Shown here piece after piece: positions 15,669 through 24,581 of a stretch of 34,366 nt of DNA. This DNA comes from an uncultured Planctomycetota bacterium. GTDB taxonomy: Bacteria; Planctomycetota; Planctomycetia; Gemmatales; HRBIN36. The number at the start of each line of letters is the position of its first letter. The first letter of the stretch is position 1. The stretch covers positions 1 through 34,366 of the forward strand of contig CALFAY010000047.1 of assembly GCA_937944855.1 (NCBI GenBank). Reading direction: 5' to 3'. Under the pieces are notes generated by a model, which saw only the letters and a program-made list of their open reading frames with translations, was not told the DNA's origin and made no database searches. A program made the translations under genes and the position numbers.

Positions 15669-16499
15669 ATGACAACCATCACCCTGAAACGGCACCTGAC
15701 CCACGCCGGGACGATCACCCATCCTCGGCTGGAAGACTTGCCGCGACGCAGCAGCAAGGTCATCGCCGTCATGCCGGCCTACAATGCGGAGACGACGCTT
15801 CCGGCCACCCTCGCCGACATGCCCGCCGGCTGCGTCGATGAGATCATTCTGTGCGACGACGGCAGCAAGGATCGCACCGTCGAGATCGCCCGGGAACTGG
15901 GTCTGACCGTGCTGGTCCACGACCGCAACCGCGGCTACGGCGGCAACCAGAAGACGCTGTACCGGGAAGCGCTCCAGCGAGGGGCCGACATCGTCGTCAT
16001 GATTCATCCGGATTACCAGTACGACAGTCGGCTCATTCCCTATGCCGTGGGCTTCATCGAAGCGGGCATCTGCGATGTCGTGCTCGGCTGCCGCATCCGG
16101 TCCCGAGCCGAAGCCCTGGCCGGGGGCATGCCCGTGTACAAGTACGTCGCCAACCGCTTTTTGACCTTCATCGAGAACGTGGCCCTCGGGCAGAACCTCG
16201 GCGATTTCCACAGCGGCTTCCGCGTTTATCGCCGGGCCGTGCTCGAAACCATCCCCTTCGAGCGGAACTCGGACGACTTCGTGTTCGACACCCAATTCCT
16301 GGCCCAGGCGGTGCATTTCGGCTTCCGGCTTGGCGACATCCCGATGCCGGTTCGCTATTTCCCCGAAGCCAGCAGCATCAACTTCCGCCGCAGCGTCCGC
16401 TACGGCCTCGCCACCCTGGGCACGATGACGCTGTACTGGCTCAACCGCCTCGGGGTCTGGCGAAGTCCGCTGTTCCAGGCTGCACAAGGCAAGCAGTGA
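15669..16499 (+). CDS. Family 2 glycosyltransferase (polyprenyl-phosphate mannosyltransferase-like)
   Basis: The protein has 276 aa. A GT-A fold begins at about residue 33 with [18 protein letters not shown], followed by [14 protein letters not shown] for nucleotide-sugar binding. The usual DxD region reads MIHPDYQYD. The C-terminal part ([18 protein letters not shown], then [13 protein letters not shown]) matches dolichol-phosphate mannosyltransferase-like enzymes. It has no obvious transmembrane helices, so it probably acts at the cytoplasmic face of the membrane. galK follows after 27 bp and is probably cotranscribed, which links it to sugar activation and polysaccharide synthesis. The start at 15669 follows a modest AAGAGAG site. 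Donor and acceptor are unknown. Confidence 0.87.
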   Translation: MTTITLKRHLTHAGTITHPRLEDLPRRSSKVIAVMPAYNAETTLPATLADMPAGCVDEIILCDDGSKDRTVEIARELGLTVLVHDRNRGYGGNQKTLYREALQRGADIVVMIHPDYQYDSRLIPYAVGFIEAGICDVVLGCRIRSRAEALAGGMPVYKYVANRFLTFIENVALGQNLGDFHSGFRVYRRAVLETIPFERNSDDFVFDTQFLAQAVHFGFRLGDIPMPVRYFPEASSINFRRSVRYGLATLGTMTLYWLNRLGVWRSPLFQAAQGKQ

Positions 16500-16526
16500 C
16501 CCGACGGCTGGCGTCGTCGGCTTCAG

Positions 16527-17633
16527 ATGCAACCGATGCAGAGTTTTCAGCAGATCTTCGGCACCGTCCCGACCGTCGAAGCCGAGGCCCCCGGCCGGGT
16601 GAATCTCATCGGCGAACACACCGACTACAACGGCGGCTTCGTCCTGCCGATGCCGATCCCCCGCACCTGCCGGGTCCAGCTCCGCCTGCGGAACGATGAC
16701 CGCGTCCACGTCTGGAGTGCAAACCAGGGCGGCAGCGTCCGGGAATATCGCCTCGGGCAGGAAGAGCCGCTGGCCGACTGGCTCGACTACGTTCAAGGCT
16801 GTACGACCGTGTTGCGGAAGCTGGGCCATCCCCTGAGCGGGTTTGAGGTCCACATCGCTTCCGAAGTGCCGTTAGGTTCCGGGTTGTCGTCCAGCGCAGC
16901 CCTCGACATCGCTCTGCTGAGAGCGCTGCGGAGCGCGTTCGGGATTCCCATTTCCGATCTCGACCTGGCTCGGCTTGGGCAACGGGTTGAAAACGAGTTC
17001 GTCGGAGCGCGGGTCGGCATCATGGATCCTCTGGTGGCGAGTGTGGGTCGGCCCGGCCATGCGTTGTTCGTGGACACACGCGATTTGACATGCCGACAGA
17101 TTCCGTTTCCTGAACGCGGAGAAATCGTGGTTCTTGATTCCGGCGTCCGTCATCGTCACAGTGCCGGGGACTACAACACCCGGCGGAGCGAATGCGAGGA
17201 GGCGTGCCGACGGCTGGGCATTTCGCAGTTGCGGGACATGACCCCGAAGGACCTCGACCGCATCGAGGCGCTTCCCGAACCGTTCCGCCGACGTGCTCGC
17301 CATGTCGTCACCGAGAACCAGCGGGTACTCGGCGCCGTCGCCGCCCTGGAAGCGGGCGACTTGTCCGCTTTGGGGCGGCTCTTCGACGACTCCCACGTCT
17401 CGCAGCGGGATGACTATCAGGTTTCAGTGCCTGAGATCGAGGTATTGGTCGCTTTGGCGCATGTCGAGTCCGGTGTGTGGGGTTGCCGACTGACCGGGGG
17501 CGGATTCGGCGGTTCGATTCTGGTTTTGACGCAAGCCGGTCAGGGCGAAGCGATCGGCCGACGGATCGCGGAAGCGTATGGCCGAAACACCGGCCGTCAG
17601 ATCGTTCCGTTGGTCGTGGGCCGGTCGGCGTAA
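16527..17633 (+). CDS. galK: Galactokinase
   Basis: This GHMP-family kinase phosphorylates galactose to galactose-1-phosphate in the Leloir pathway. It has 368 aa, near the usual length. The galactokinase signature GRVNLIGEHTDYNGG is at residues 23-37. The ATP-binding motif PLGSGLSSSAALD is at 115-127. The catalytic Asp is D167 in GIMDPLVAS; most family members have Gln after it, here Pro. The third GHMP motif (RLTGGGFGGS) is near the end. The gene follows the glycosyltransferase by 27 bp. It overlaps the galE gene tail-to-tail by 37 bp (17597-17633). No galT is visible; it may lie elsewhere. The ATG at 16527 has only a weak ribosome binding site, and an ATG at 16536 is possible. Confidence 0.92.
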   Translation: MQPMQSFQQIFGTVPTVEAEAPGRVNLIGEHTDYNGGFVLPMPIPRTCRVQLRLRNDDRVHVWSANQGGSVREYRLGQEEPLADWLDYVQGCTTVLRKLGHPLSGFEVHIASEVPLGSGLSSSAALDIALLRALRSAFGIPISDLDLARLGQRVENEFVGARVGIMDPLVASVGRPGHALFVDTRDLTCRQIPFPERGEIVVLDSGVRHRHSAGDYNTRRSECEEACRRLGISQLRDMTPKDLDRIEALPEPFRRRARHVVTENQRVLGAVAALEAGDLSALGRLFDDSHVSQRDDYQVSVPEIEVLVALAHVESGVWGCRLTGGGFGGSILVLTQAGQGEAIGRRIAEAYGRNTGRQIVPLVVGRSA

Positions 17634-18604
17634 CCGAGCGGATGGGTCGAATGCCAGCGCCAGGCGGTTTCCACGATCGAACGCAGGTCCCGAAAGCGGG
17701 GCGACCAGCCGAGCACTTCCCGAGCCTTGGCAGAGGAAGCGACCAGGATCGGCGGATCGCCCGGCCTCCGCGGCCCTTCGCGCACGGGAATCGAATGACC
17801 GACGACCTGCTCGCAGACATGGATCACTTCCCGGACACTGTGCCCGGTTTCACTGCCGAGATTGAGCTTCAGTCCGCTGCCGGGTCGCAGCTTTTCCAAG
17901 GCCAGGCGGTGGGCCTCGGCCAAGTCGTCAACATGGACGTAATCGCGGATGCAGGTGCCGTCTGGCGTCGGGTAGTCGGTGCCGAAGATTTCGACGAACG
18001 GCCGAAGGCCCAAAGCAGCCTGGAGGATAAGCGGAACCAGATGGGTTTCAGGAGCATGGTCTTCGCCGATGTCCCCGCGCGGAGAGGCTCCCGCGGCATT
18101 GAAATAGCGCAGAGCGGCGTAGCCGAGTCCGTAGGCCTGGGCGAAGTCTTCGAGCATCCATTCGACGGCCAGTTTGGCTCGGCCATAGGGGTTGATCGGC
18201 CGTTGCGCCTGGTCCTCGGTGATAGGAAGCCGATCGGGAATGCCATAGGTGGCGCAGGTGCTGGAGAGCACCATGCGGTCCACGCCGGCCCGACGCATGG
18301 CCCGCAGCAGCCGCAGGGAGTTGACCAGGTTGTTGTCGTAATACTTTTCCGGCTCGCGAACCGATTCGCCGACGTAGCAGAAAGCGGCGAAATGGACGAC
18401 CGCCTCGATGCGGCGTTGACGCAGCAGGGCGAACAGAAAATCTTCGTCCGCCAGATCGCCGTGGACCAGGACCGAGGCGGGCACGGCGGCGGCGTGGCCG
18501 TGCGACAGGTTGTCCAGCACCACCACTTCGTAACCGTGTTCCAGGAAGCAACGCACGGCATGACTGCCGATGTAGCCCGCCCCGCCGGTGACCAGAATCC
18601 GCAT
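17597..18604 (-). CDS. galE: UDP-glucose 4-epimerase
   Basis: This short-chain dehydrogenase-fold epimerase interconverts UDP-galactose and UDP-glucose. It has 335 aa. The NAD motif TGGAGYIGSH is at residues 6-15. Catalytic Y140 and K144 lie in INPYGRAKL, with S114-S115-T116 upstream at the active-site Ser/Thr position. The conserved GalE segments ALRYFNAAGA and CIRDYVHVDDLA are present. The start at 18604 is preceded by AAGGA on the minus strand. The gene converges on galK with a 37-bp overlap of coding ends. Together with galK it would link galactose to nucleotide sugars used by the glycosyltransferases here. Confidence 0.95.
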   Translation of the reverse strand: MRILVTGGAGYIGSHAVRCFLEHGYEVVVLDNLSHGHAAAVPASVLVHGDLADEDFLFALLRQRRIEAVVHFAAFCYVGESVREPEKYYDNNLVNSLRLLRAMRRAGVDRMVLSSTCATYGIPDRLPITEDQAQRPINPYGRAKLAVEWMLEDFAQAYGLGYAALRYFNAAGASPRGDIGEDHAPETHLVPLILQAALGLRPFVEIFGTDYPTPDGTCIRDYVHVDDLAEAHRLALEKLRPGSGLKLNLGSETGHSVREVIHVCEQVVGHSIPVREGPRRPGDPPILVASSAKAREVLGWSPRFRDLRSIVETAWRWHSTHPLGYADRPTTNGTI

Positions 18605-18728
18605 CGCTTCGTCCTTCGCACCTGCCGTAAGGGAACGGTCAGCGGCATTGTAGGGACGCAGGGCCGTTGCTTCAGCCGCTTCCGCTCCCTAGAAAAGCTA
18701 ACTCGATCAGTTCCCGGAGGAGAGACGC

Positions 18729-18974
18729 ATGGGAAAACGGCACAAGCGGATTGAGTTGCGGAAAGTCGAGCAGGCCGAGTCCCGCAGCCGCAACGGTCCC
18801 CGCAAAGCGGCGGAGCGGCAGCGTCGGGACGCCCGGATGCTGGCCCTGCTGCGGGTCCACAAGCCGCCGTACATCCCGGCCATCAACAGTTGGCTCTCGG
18901 CCAAGCTCGGCAAGCCGGTCGCCAAGATCACTTCGCAAGACGTGGAAAAGCTGCTGGCCGCGGCCCGCTCCTGA
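18729..18974 (+). CDS. Small basic protein of unknown function
   Basis: The protein has 81 aa. The first ~40 residues are strongly basic (MGKRHKRIELRKVEQ, then RKAAERQRRDARM). The second half, LLRVHKPPYIPAINSWLSAK and ITSQDVEKLLAAAR, looks like a folded helical domain. A clear GGAGGAGAG lies just before the ATG. Its codon use fits that of neighbouring genes. It is divergent from galE and ends 7 bp before the end of the convergent kinase gene. The basic head suggests binding to nucleic acid or ribosomes, which is inference. I do not recognise a named family. Confidence 0.7.
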   Translation: MGKRHKRIELRKVEQAESRSRNGPRKAAERQRRDARMLALLRVHKPPYIPAINSWLSAKLGKPVAKITSQDVEKLLAAARS

Positions 18975-18981
18975 GAGCGCA

Positions 18982-19872
18982 TCAATAGTGCTGATAAGAA
19001 AGGGCTTTGAGAGCGTCGCGGAACTCCAAAGCGGTCTGGAAGCGGTCGCGGGGATCGCGCTCGATCCCCTTTTTCAGCAGGCGAACCAGCTCGTCGTCGA
19101 GATCGGGATTGAACTCGCGGGGATCCCGTCCAGGCGAGTTCATGTGGTTGAGCATGGTCTGGAGCGACTGCGCGCCTTCCCACGGCAGGTTGCCAGTAAA
19201 GGTTTCGTAGGCGGTCACGCCCATGGCGAACAAGTCCACGCGGCGGTCGGTGGCCAGCCTCTTGATGAGTTCCGGGGCCAGGTAGTTGGCCGTGCCGGTG
19301 CGGTTGCCCGGGCGGCGGAACTCCGGAGTGTCCGGAATGCTCAGCCCGAAGTCGATCAGTTTGACCACGTTCTTGTTGGTCACCATGATGTTCCGCGGGC
19401 AGATGTCACGGTGCATGAAGCCCTGTTCATGGACGTAGGCCAGACCCTCGCAGGCCTGCACGAGGAAGTTGATCCGGTTGCCTTCGAGCTGCTTCGCCTT
19501 GGTTTCGATGAGGAAGTTCAGTCCCAGCCCTTCGATCAACTCCATCACCAGAAAGATTTCACCTTGCAGGGTGAGGCCCCAGTCGTAGGTCTGGACGACG
19601 TTGCGGTGCTTCAACAGAACGCCGATCTGTCCTTCGTGCGGCCGTTGGAGGCCGACGAACCGGGCGGCGAACCGGGCAGTCTTTTCCTTGTCGAGGATCT
19701 TGAGGCAGACGGTACGGCCGATGTTGCGGTCCCTGGCCCGCCAGACCTTCGACATGCTTCCCTGACCCATGCGGCTTTCGAGAATGAAGCGCTCGTTGAT
19801 GTTGGTGCGGGGAACATCCCCCTTCTTGCGGCCGCCGCCGAACAGCTTCAGGAGATTGGCAAACATACCCAC
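18982..19872 (-). CDS. Hanks-type serine/threonine protein kinase
   Basis: The protein has 296 aa, essentially one kinase domain with no membrane segment or sensor. The Gly-rich loop is MGQGSMSKVW (residues 35-44), the ATP lysine is K58 (CLKIL), the catalytic loop is HRDICPRN (154-161) and the metal-binding motif is DFG (174-176). A TANYLAPEL segment represents the activation/P+1 region. The loop reads ICP where most Ser/Thr kinases have LKP, so the lysine that helps phosphate transfer is Cys; the kinase may still be active. The start is GTG at 19872, with GAGG ~8 nt upstream, or ATG at 19866. It lies 64 bp downstream of accD on the same strand. Its targets are unknown. Confidence 0.85.
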   Translation of the reverse strand: MGMFANLLKLFGGGRKKGDVPRTNINERFILESRMGQGSMSKVWRARDRNIGRTVCLKILDKEKTARFAARFVGLQRPHEGQIGVLLKHRNVVQTYDWGLTLQGEIFLVMELIEGLGLNFLIETKAKQLEGNRINFLVQACEGLAYVHEQGFMHRDICPRNIMVTNKNVVKLIDFGLSIPDTPEFRRPGNRTGTANYLAPELIKRLATDRRVDLFAMGVTAYETFTGNLPWEGAQSLQTMLNHMNSPGRDPREFNPDLDDELVRLLKKGIERDPRDRFQTALEFRDALKALSYQHY

Positions 19873-19936
19873 GCCGCCGACCTCGTCCCACTCCGCCTGG
19901 GAATGAAATGCCCCTAGGTCTCTGCCTTATTCTACC

Positions 19937-20788
19937 TCATCCCGCGACGGTGTGGGTTCTGACGCCTGGTCTTTCGCAATAATCGATCAAGCGAGCCAGT
20001 TCGGTCCGCAGATCCTTCCGATGGACGATGCGGTCAATGAATCCGTGCCGCAAGAGGAACTCGCTGCTTTGAAACTCCTCCGGCAGTTCCAGCCGAACCG
20101 TGGCCCAGATGGTGCGTTTGCCGGCGAAGCCGATCATGGCTCCCGGTTCGGCCAGGACGATGTCGCCCAGTCCGGCGAAGCTGGCCGCTGCTCCGCCCAT
20201 CGTGGGGTTAGTCAACACGCAGATGTACAGGCCTCCCGCGCTGTCGAAGCGAGCCAGCGCCGCCGACACCTTCGCCATCTGCATCAGCGACAGGATCGCC
20301 TCCTGCATCCGCGCGCCGCCGCCGCTGCCGCTGACGATGACCAGCGGCAGGCGCAGGCGGGTCGCTTCCTCGACGGCCCGGGTCAGTTTTTCGCCGACCA
20401 CGGACCCCATGCTTCCGGCCATGAACAGGAAGTCGGTGATGCCGATGACCACCGGCCGACCCCGGATGTAGCCCCGTCCCACGACGGCTGCTTCCTTCAG
20501 ACCCGTCTTGGCCATTTCCTGCTTGAGCCGTTCCGGGTAGGGAATGCGGTCACTGAACTGGAGCGGATCCAGCGAACGCAGATCGGTGAACCATTCCTCG
20601 AAACTGTCCTGATCGAGCAGTTGCTTGATCCGCTCCCGGGCAGGCAGGTGGAAGTGGTAGTCGCATTCGGGACAGACGTTGAGCCGCTGCTCGGCTTCTT
20701 TGCGGAAGATGGTGTTGCGGCAATTGGGACAACGAATCCACAGTCCTTCGGGGACGCCACGTTTGGGCCGGGCGCCGGGCTGCATCAT
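19937..20788 (-). CDS. accD: Acetyl-CoA carboxylase carboxyltransferase subunit beta
   Basis: AccD, with AccA, transfers the carboxyl group from biotin to acetyl-CoA to make malonyl-CoA for fatty acid synthesis. The protein is about 283 aa. The N-terminal zinc ribbon is CPNC-x15-CPEC. The carboxyltransferase core contains [27 protein letters not shown] and [15 protein letters not shown], as expected. GAGGTGG on the minus strand precedes two adjacent ATGs (20788 and 20785); the second has the better spacing. The frame further upstream is not part of the family. It is followed by the kinase gene. Its upstream neighbour is separated by a hairpin. Confidence 0.95.
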   Translation of the reverse strand: MMQPGARPKRGVPEGLWIRCPNCRNTIFRKEAEQRLNVCPECDYHFHLPARERIKQLLDQDSFEEWFTDLRSLDPLQFSDRIPYPERLKQEMAKTGLKEAAVVGRGYIRGRPVVIGITDFLFMAGSMGSVVGEKLTRAVEEATRLRLPLVIVSGSGGGARMQEAILSLMQMAKVSAALARFDSAGGLYICVLTNPTMGGAAASFAGLGDIVLAEPGAMIGFAGKRTIWATVRLELPEEFQSSEFLLRHGFIDRIVHRKDLRTELARLIDYCERPGVRTHTVAG

Positions 20789-20845
20789 AGTCCACCTCGA
20801 CCTCGGACCAGCTGAAGATCCCGGGGGGAGGAAACCATCCACCCG

Positions 20846-20872
20846 CCCCTCTCCCCGAAAGAGGGAGAGGGG
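20846..20872. terminator. 10-bp perfect hairpin after the large DUF1559 gene
   Basis: CCCCTCTCCC (20846-20855) and GGGAGAGGGG (20863-20872) pair perfectly around a 7-nt loop. The hairpin lies between the end of the large gene and the start of accD, both on the minus strand. It has no T-run. It could be a terminator, an mRNA-stabilising structure or a copy of a dispersed intergenic palindrome. Confidence 0.5.
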
Positions 20873-20895
20873 ACGGGGAACCCTGCCATGTCAGA

Positions 20896-23800
20896 TTAGC
20901 CGCCCGGCTTCTTTTTGGCCGGGGTTTCTTCCTCTTCCTCGGGCATCGGCGGCTTCTTCGGCGGAGTAGAAGGCGTTTCCGGCTCCGGCTTCGCTTCGGG
21001 CTTCTGTTCCGCTTCCGGTGCTGGGGTCGTCGGCCGCGATGCCGGTTGACCGCCGCTCGGCCGAGGCGTGGTGGGCAGCCGTACTTCCGGCGCGATGGCG
21101 CTCATGTCGCCGATGGCGTCGGTATCGCCGCCGGCCATCGTACACATCGCCTTGAACGCCTGCGGGTCAACGCTCTTGCTCAGGAAGCGGATGGAGCCGT
21201 CGGCCATCATGACCCAGACGCCGGGTTTGCCGTTGTGGTCCGTCGAGATGAACCCGCCGCGTTGGCCGACGTCCCGATCGCCCGTCAGACTCGTGCCGCG
21301 AACCGTCGAGCCGCCGCCAGCGATCCACGGACCGCACAGGGCCGGGTCGTTCTGAATCAACAAGATCGTGTACGACACGCCGTCGGTGATGTCCGACTTG
21401 CTGGCCTGACGGTCGTAGCCGAAGACGCCCGCCCGGGAATCTTTCTTGTCGTAGTACGGGGCATCGGGACCGACACCAGCCATACCTACGAAATGCGTCA
21501 CAGCCATCGGATGGTCGATGCCGCGGACGCGGGTGAAGAAGTTGCCGGTGGCGGGATTGAGGAAATGCGGCACGGCTACTCGGCCGATGCGGGCGTTTTC
21601 CGGATCCCGCCAGGACTTCTCCGGCTTGGTGGCGTCGTAAAGTTCGTAGTAGCGGTCGTCACCGAGGAACGGCAGCAGGTCGCGGAAGAAGCTGAGCCGC
21701 TCGGAAGCGGGCCACGGTCGGCCGCCGCGGGCCAGGTCCGGACGACGACGCACGGCACCCATCGGGTAAACGTCTTGATGGCGGCTCAGGTACAACGCCA
21801 TGCTCGACGGCATGTCGGCCAGCCGGAACCGGCCGCTGCTCATGTCCATCTCCGCCCTCATGCGGATGACCTGCGGCGTGATGCGGGAATCCACGAAGGC
21901 GTCGGTCTTATCAATGACCGTGGCGGTCACGATGATGAATTCGTCCTCGCGGGTTACGGTCAGCGTCGAAGTCGGTTTGCTCTGGTCTTCCGACGAGGGG
22001 CCAACGCCCGGCTGACCCGGCCCCACGCCGCCGGGACCAATCCCGCCTGGACCAACTCCGCCGGGTCCGACTCCGCCCGGTCCGCCGATCCCGAAGCCCG
22101 CTCCCGGAGGCACACCCGGACCGAACCCGGCCTGACCGCCCGGAGGTCCTGGCGGCAGACCCGGAGCACCCGGCCCCGCTCCGCCCGGTCCGCTTAGGCC
22201 AAAACCCGCTCCCGGAGGCGCACCCGGACCGAACCCGGCCTGACCGCCCGGAGGCCCTGGCGGCAGACCCGGAGCACCCGGCCCGAAGCCGCCCGGTCCG
22301 CCGATCCCGAAGCCCGCTCCCGGAGGCTGACCCGGCCCGAAGCCGAAGCCCTGTCCCGGTTGCTGCCCGGTTCCGCTGCCACCCTGAGCCAGTTCGCTGC
22401 CGGACGACACCGCGAACTCGAAGCCCAACAGGGTCTTCAGATCTTCTCGGGCCGCCTTCTTCAGGATGGCCAGCAGGTCTTTTTGGATGTCGCTGGTCTG
22501 TCGCCGCTCTCGGCAGGCACCGGCAAAGCGGAGTACCAGGTTCTCATCGCTTTGCAGAGCCAGAGCGACGATCTCGAACTGCCGTTGGTAATTCTTCGCC
22601 AGTTGCTCGAAGTAGTACATCCCACCGACAAGCGGTTCGCTTTCGTTGGAAGCAGCAGCCTCGGCGAACAGGACCAAAGAAGGCTTGTTGTTCTCAGCCT
22701 TGCTGATGACCCGTCGCATCTTGGATGGCAGGGTCAGGTAGCGTTTTTCCGTGATCACGGGAGGCGAAGGCGGAAGGGAGGGCTGATTGCCGCCGGCACC
22801 CGGTCCTTGTCCAAAACCGCCGATGCCGAAGCCGGCCCCCGGAGGCGCACCGGCCCCCGCTCCGGGACCACCAACGCCGAGACCCGCACCTGGAGGCGCA
22901 CCTGCTCCGGCACCGGGACCCCCGACGCCCAGACCCGCGCCTGGAGGGGCACCCGCTCCGGCTCCGGGACCGGAACCATAGGCTGGAGGCGGACCCGCAC
23001 CCGGTCCACCGATGCCGAACCCGGCCCCGGGAGGAGCACCGGCACCCGCTCCCGGAGCACCGCCGCCGGCCGACGACGTGGGGCCGCCTGCCGGGGGAGG
23101 TATGCCGAACCCGGCACCCGGAGGCACGCCCGCTCCTGCTCCCGGAGCACCCGCGCCGCCAGCGTCAGGGACGCCACCTTCGCCCGGACCCGCCGCCGGA
23201 GCACCGCTGGGCAACGCATCGCTGGGCGGTGCTGGCGTCGGCGTGACCTGGAATTCCGGCCGCTGCGTCAGCCAGTTCTTGATCGTCGTTTCGTCGCCGA
23301 TCAACAGCGTCCGGTCGTCGTACTTGTGGACGAAGGCCCGGTCCCGCAGGGAGGCTACCGGCTTCATCCGCCCCTTGAGGAACTCATTGAGCAGGTCGCA
23401 CTTGCCGGGGAAATACTCCTTGCCCTGAACGACCTGGCGATTACGCTGCTCGATCTGCATCGCCTTGACCACGTCGTCCCAAACGAAGGGGTCCATCGTC
23501 CGGATGACGGCGAAGGTCCGGCCATGTTCCTTGTTGCAGCTGACGACCATTTCCTCGATGTTCTTGAACTCGATACCCAACCGCCGGTCGAAATCCTCGA
23601 GGCGGAAGGCCCCCTGGGCCAGCACCGCCAGGCCGAGCGGTCCGTCGATGAACTTGCGGACAGGAATGGTCAGAAGCGCCTGCGTGTCCGACGGCAGCAT
23701 ATTGGTGGGGTCTTCCTTCAAGGCCGCTACGCTGCGGGCACGCTCCGCATTGACCAGCGCTACCAGTTCCTCGGCCCGGTTCTTGACCTCTTCCTTGGCA

Positions 23801-24438
23801 CTGGCCAGGGCGTTGCGAAGCACGTCCAGGGCGGCATCGCTGCCTTCGATGGCGGCTTCCTTGAGCTTGGTGAAAGCCAGTTCCCGGGCCGCGGCATCTT
23901 CGCCTTCGAGCTTGCTGAGCAGTTCGCTCTTGGCCTGTTCCGCCTCGGCGGGATTGTTGAGCCGGGAAACCAGGGCCGCCATCGCCTGTTCCGGCGTCTC
24001 GGCGGGTTGTTCGGAACCCCCGCCGGGCCGCGATTGCGTGAACGGCGTACTGGTCGGAGGCGGAGAACTCGATCCGCCTCCGCTGACGACCAGCAGAATG
24101 ACCAGTCCAACCACGACCAGCAGACCGACGCCGACCCCGGCCAGAATCAACAACGCCGTCTTGCTGCCCGACTTGCCCTCCTGCTCTTCTTCGTCGTCGT
24201 CCTCCCCGCGGACTTTTATCGTCAAGGGCTTTTTGCCCTTGCCTTTTGCTTTGCCCTCGGCAGCGGACTTCTTGGTCGTTTTCTCTTCTTCGGGTGCAGA
24301 CCCGTCCTCGCTCTCGACGATGAAACGGAACTTGCACTTTGGGCAGTCGATCTTTTTGCCGATCAACGTGGACTTGATGGTGATCGTGCCCCCGCAACTG
24401 GGGCACTGCTGCTTAATGGTTCCCGCTACCGAAGACAT
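20896..24438 (-). CDS. Very large zinc-ribbon / Gly-Pro-repeat / DUF1559 membrane protein
   Basis: The protein has 1180 aa. A zinc ribbon has C12, C15, C32 and C35 (CPSC ... CPKC) and is followed by a charged Lys/Glu region. One membrane segment (residues ~95-118) places the rest outside the cytoplasm. A helical Ala/Glu-rich region is followed by a folded domain containing GPLGLAVLAQGAFRLEDFD. Two low-complexity Gly/Pro tracts flank another folded stretch: a 17-residue unit repeated about three times, and a 36-residue unit repeated about twice. The C-terminus has a DUF1559-type end with DHNGKPGVWVMMADGS. The function is unknown; it may be a surface or periplasmic scaffold with a cytoplasmic metal-binding head. 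The start at 24438 has GGGAGG 6-7 nt upstream. Confidence 0.85.
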   Translation of the reverse strand: MSSVAGTIKQQCPSCGGTITIKSTLIGKKIDCPKCKFRFIVESEDGSAPEEEKTTKKSAAEGKAKGKGKKPLTIKVRGEDDDEEEQEGKSGSKTALLILAGVGVGLLVVVGLVILLVVSGGGSSSPPPTSTPFTQSRPGGGSEQPAETPEQAMAALVSRLNNPAEAEQAKSELLSKLEGEDAAARELAFTKLKEAAIEGSDAALDVLRNALASAKEEVKNRAEELVALVNAERARSVAALKEDPTNMLPSDTQALLTIPVRKFIDGPLGLAVLAQGAFRLEDFDRRLGIEFKNIEEMVVSCNKEHGRTFAVIRTMDPFVWDDVVKAMQIEQRNRQVVQGKEYFPGKCDLLNEFLKGRMKPVASLRDRAFVHKYDDRTLLIGDETTIKNWLTQRPEFQVTPTPAPPSDALPSGAPAAGPGEGGVPDAGGAGAPGAGAGVPPGAGFGIPPPAGGPTSSAGGGAPGAGAGAPPGAGFGIGGPGAGPPPAYGSGPGAGAGAPPGAGLGVGGPGAGAGAPPGAGLGVGGPGAGAGAPPGAGFGIGGFGQGPGAGGNQPSLPPSPPVITEKRYLTLPSKMRRVISKAENNKPSLVLFAEAAASNESEPLVGGMYYFEQLAKNYQRQFEIVALALQSDENLVLRFAGACRERRQTSDIQKDLLAILKKAAREDLKTLLGFEFAVSSGSELAQGGSGTGQQPGQGFGFGPGQPPGAGFGIGGPGGFGPGAPGLPPGPPGGQAGFGPGAPPGAGFGLSGPGGAGPGAPGLPPGPPGGQAGFGPGVPPGAGFGIGGPGGVGPGGVGPGGIGPGGVGPGQPGVGPSSEDQSKPTSTLTVTREDEFIIVTATVIDKTDAFVDSRITPQVIRMRAEMDMSSGRFRLADMPSSMALYLSRHQDVYPMGAVRRRPDLARGGRPWPASERLSFFRDLLPFLGDDRYYELYDATKPEKSWRDPENARIGRVAVPHFLNPATGNFFTRVRGIDHPMAVTHFVGMAGVGPDAPYYDKKDSRAGVFGYDRQASKSDITDGVSYTILLIQNDPALCGPWIAGGGSTVRGTSLTGDRDVGQRGGFISTDHNGKPGVWVMMADGSIRFLSKSVDPQAFKAMCTMAGGDTDAIGDMSAIAPEVRLPTTPRPSGGQPASRPTTPAPEAEQKPEAKPEPETPSTPPKKPPMPEEEEETPAKKKPGG
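22010..22360. repeat. Repeats coding for 36-residue Gly/Pro units
   Basis: Within the large DUF1559 gene, a 36-residue (108-bp) unit beginning PPGAGFG and ending in QAGFGPG occurs twice. A partial third copy follows, and then shorter GPGGVGPGG-type units. The DNA copies are very similar, which suggests recent expansion by slippage or recombination. Confidence 0.75.
22823..22975. repeat. 51-bp tandem repeats coding for Gly/Ala/Pro units
   Basis: Three successive 51-bp units code for GGPGAGAGAPPGAGLGV-type repeats of 17 residues, and related degenerate units continue to about 23200. The region is in frame within the large DUF1559 gene and probably varies in copy number between strains. Confidence 0.7.
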
Positions 24439-24581
24439 GATGGGCCTCCCGAATTGGTCCGTCAGCGTCTGGTGGGCATCGGACCAGCTTCACCGCATTT
24501 TCTCCATGATAAACCAACCCCGGAAGGATGCAATGCCCCTTGGGCGTCTCCCGGGACCGCACCCTCTCAAAACTAGACGAG

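Noticed and set aside
22010..23200. Tandem repeats considered as a CRISPR array
   Set aside because: Units are in frame, Gly/Pro-coding and without unique spacers, and they lie inside a gene.
22360..24576. Long plus-strand open frame (738 codons) opposite the large DUF1559 gene
   Set aside because: The minus strand has a zinc ribbon, membrane helix and DUF1559 end. The plus-strand translation is Arg/Gly-rich shadow sequence.
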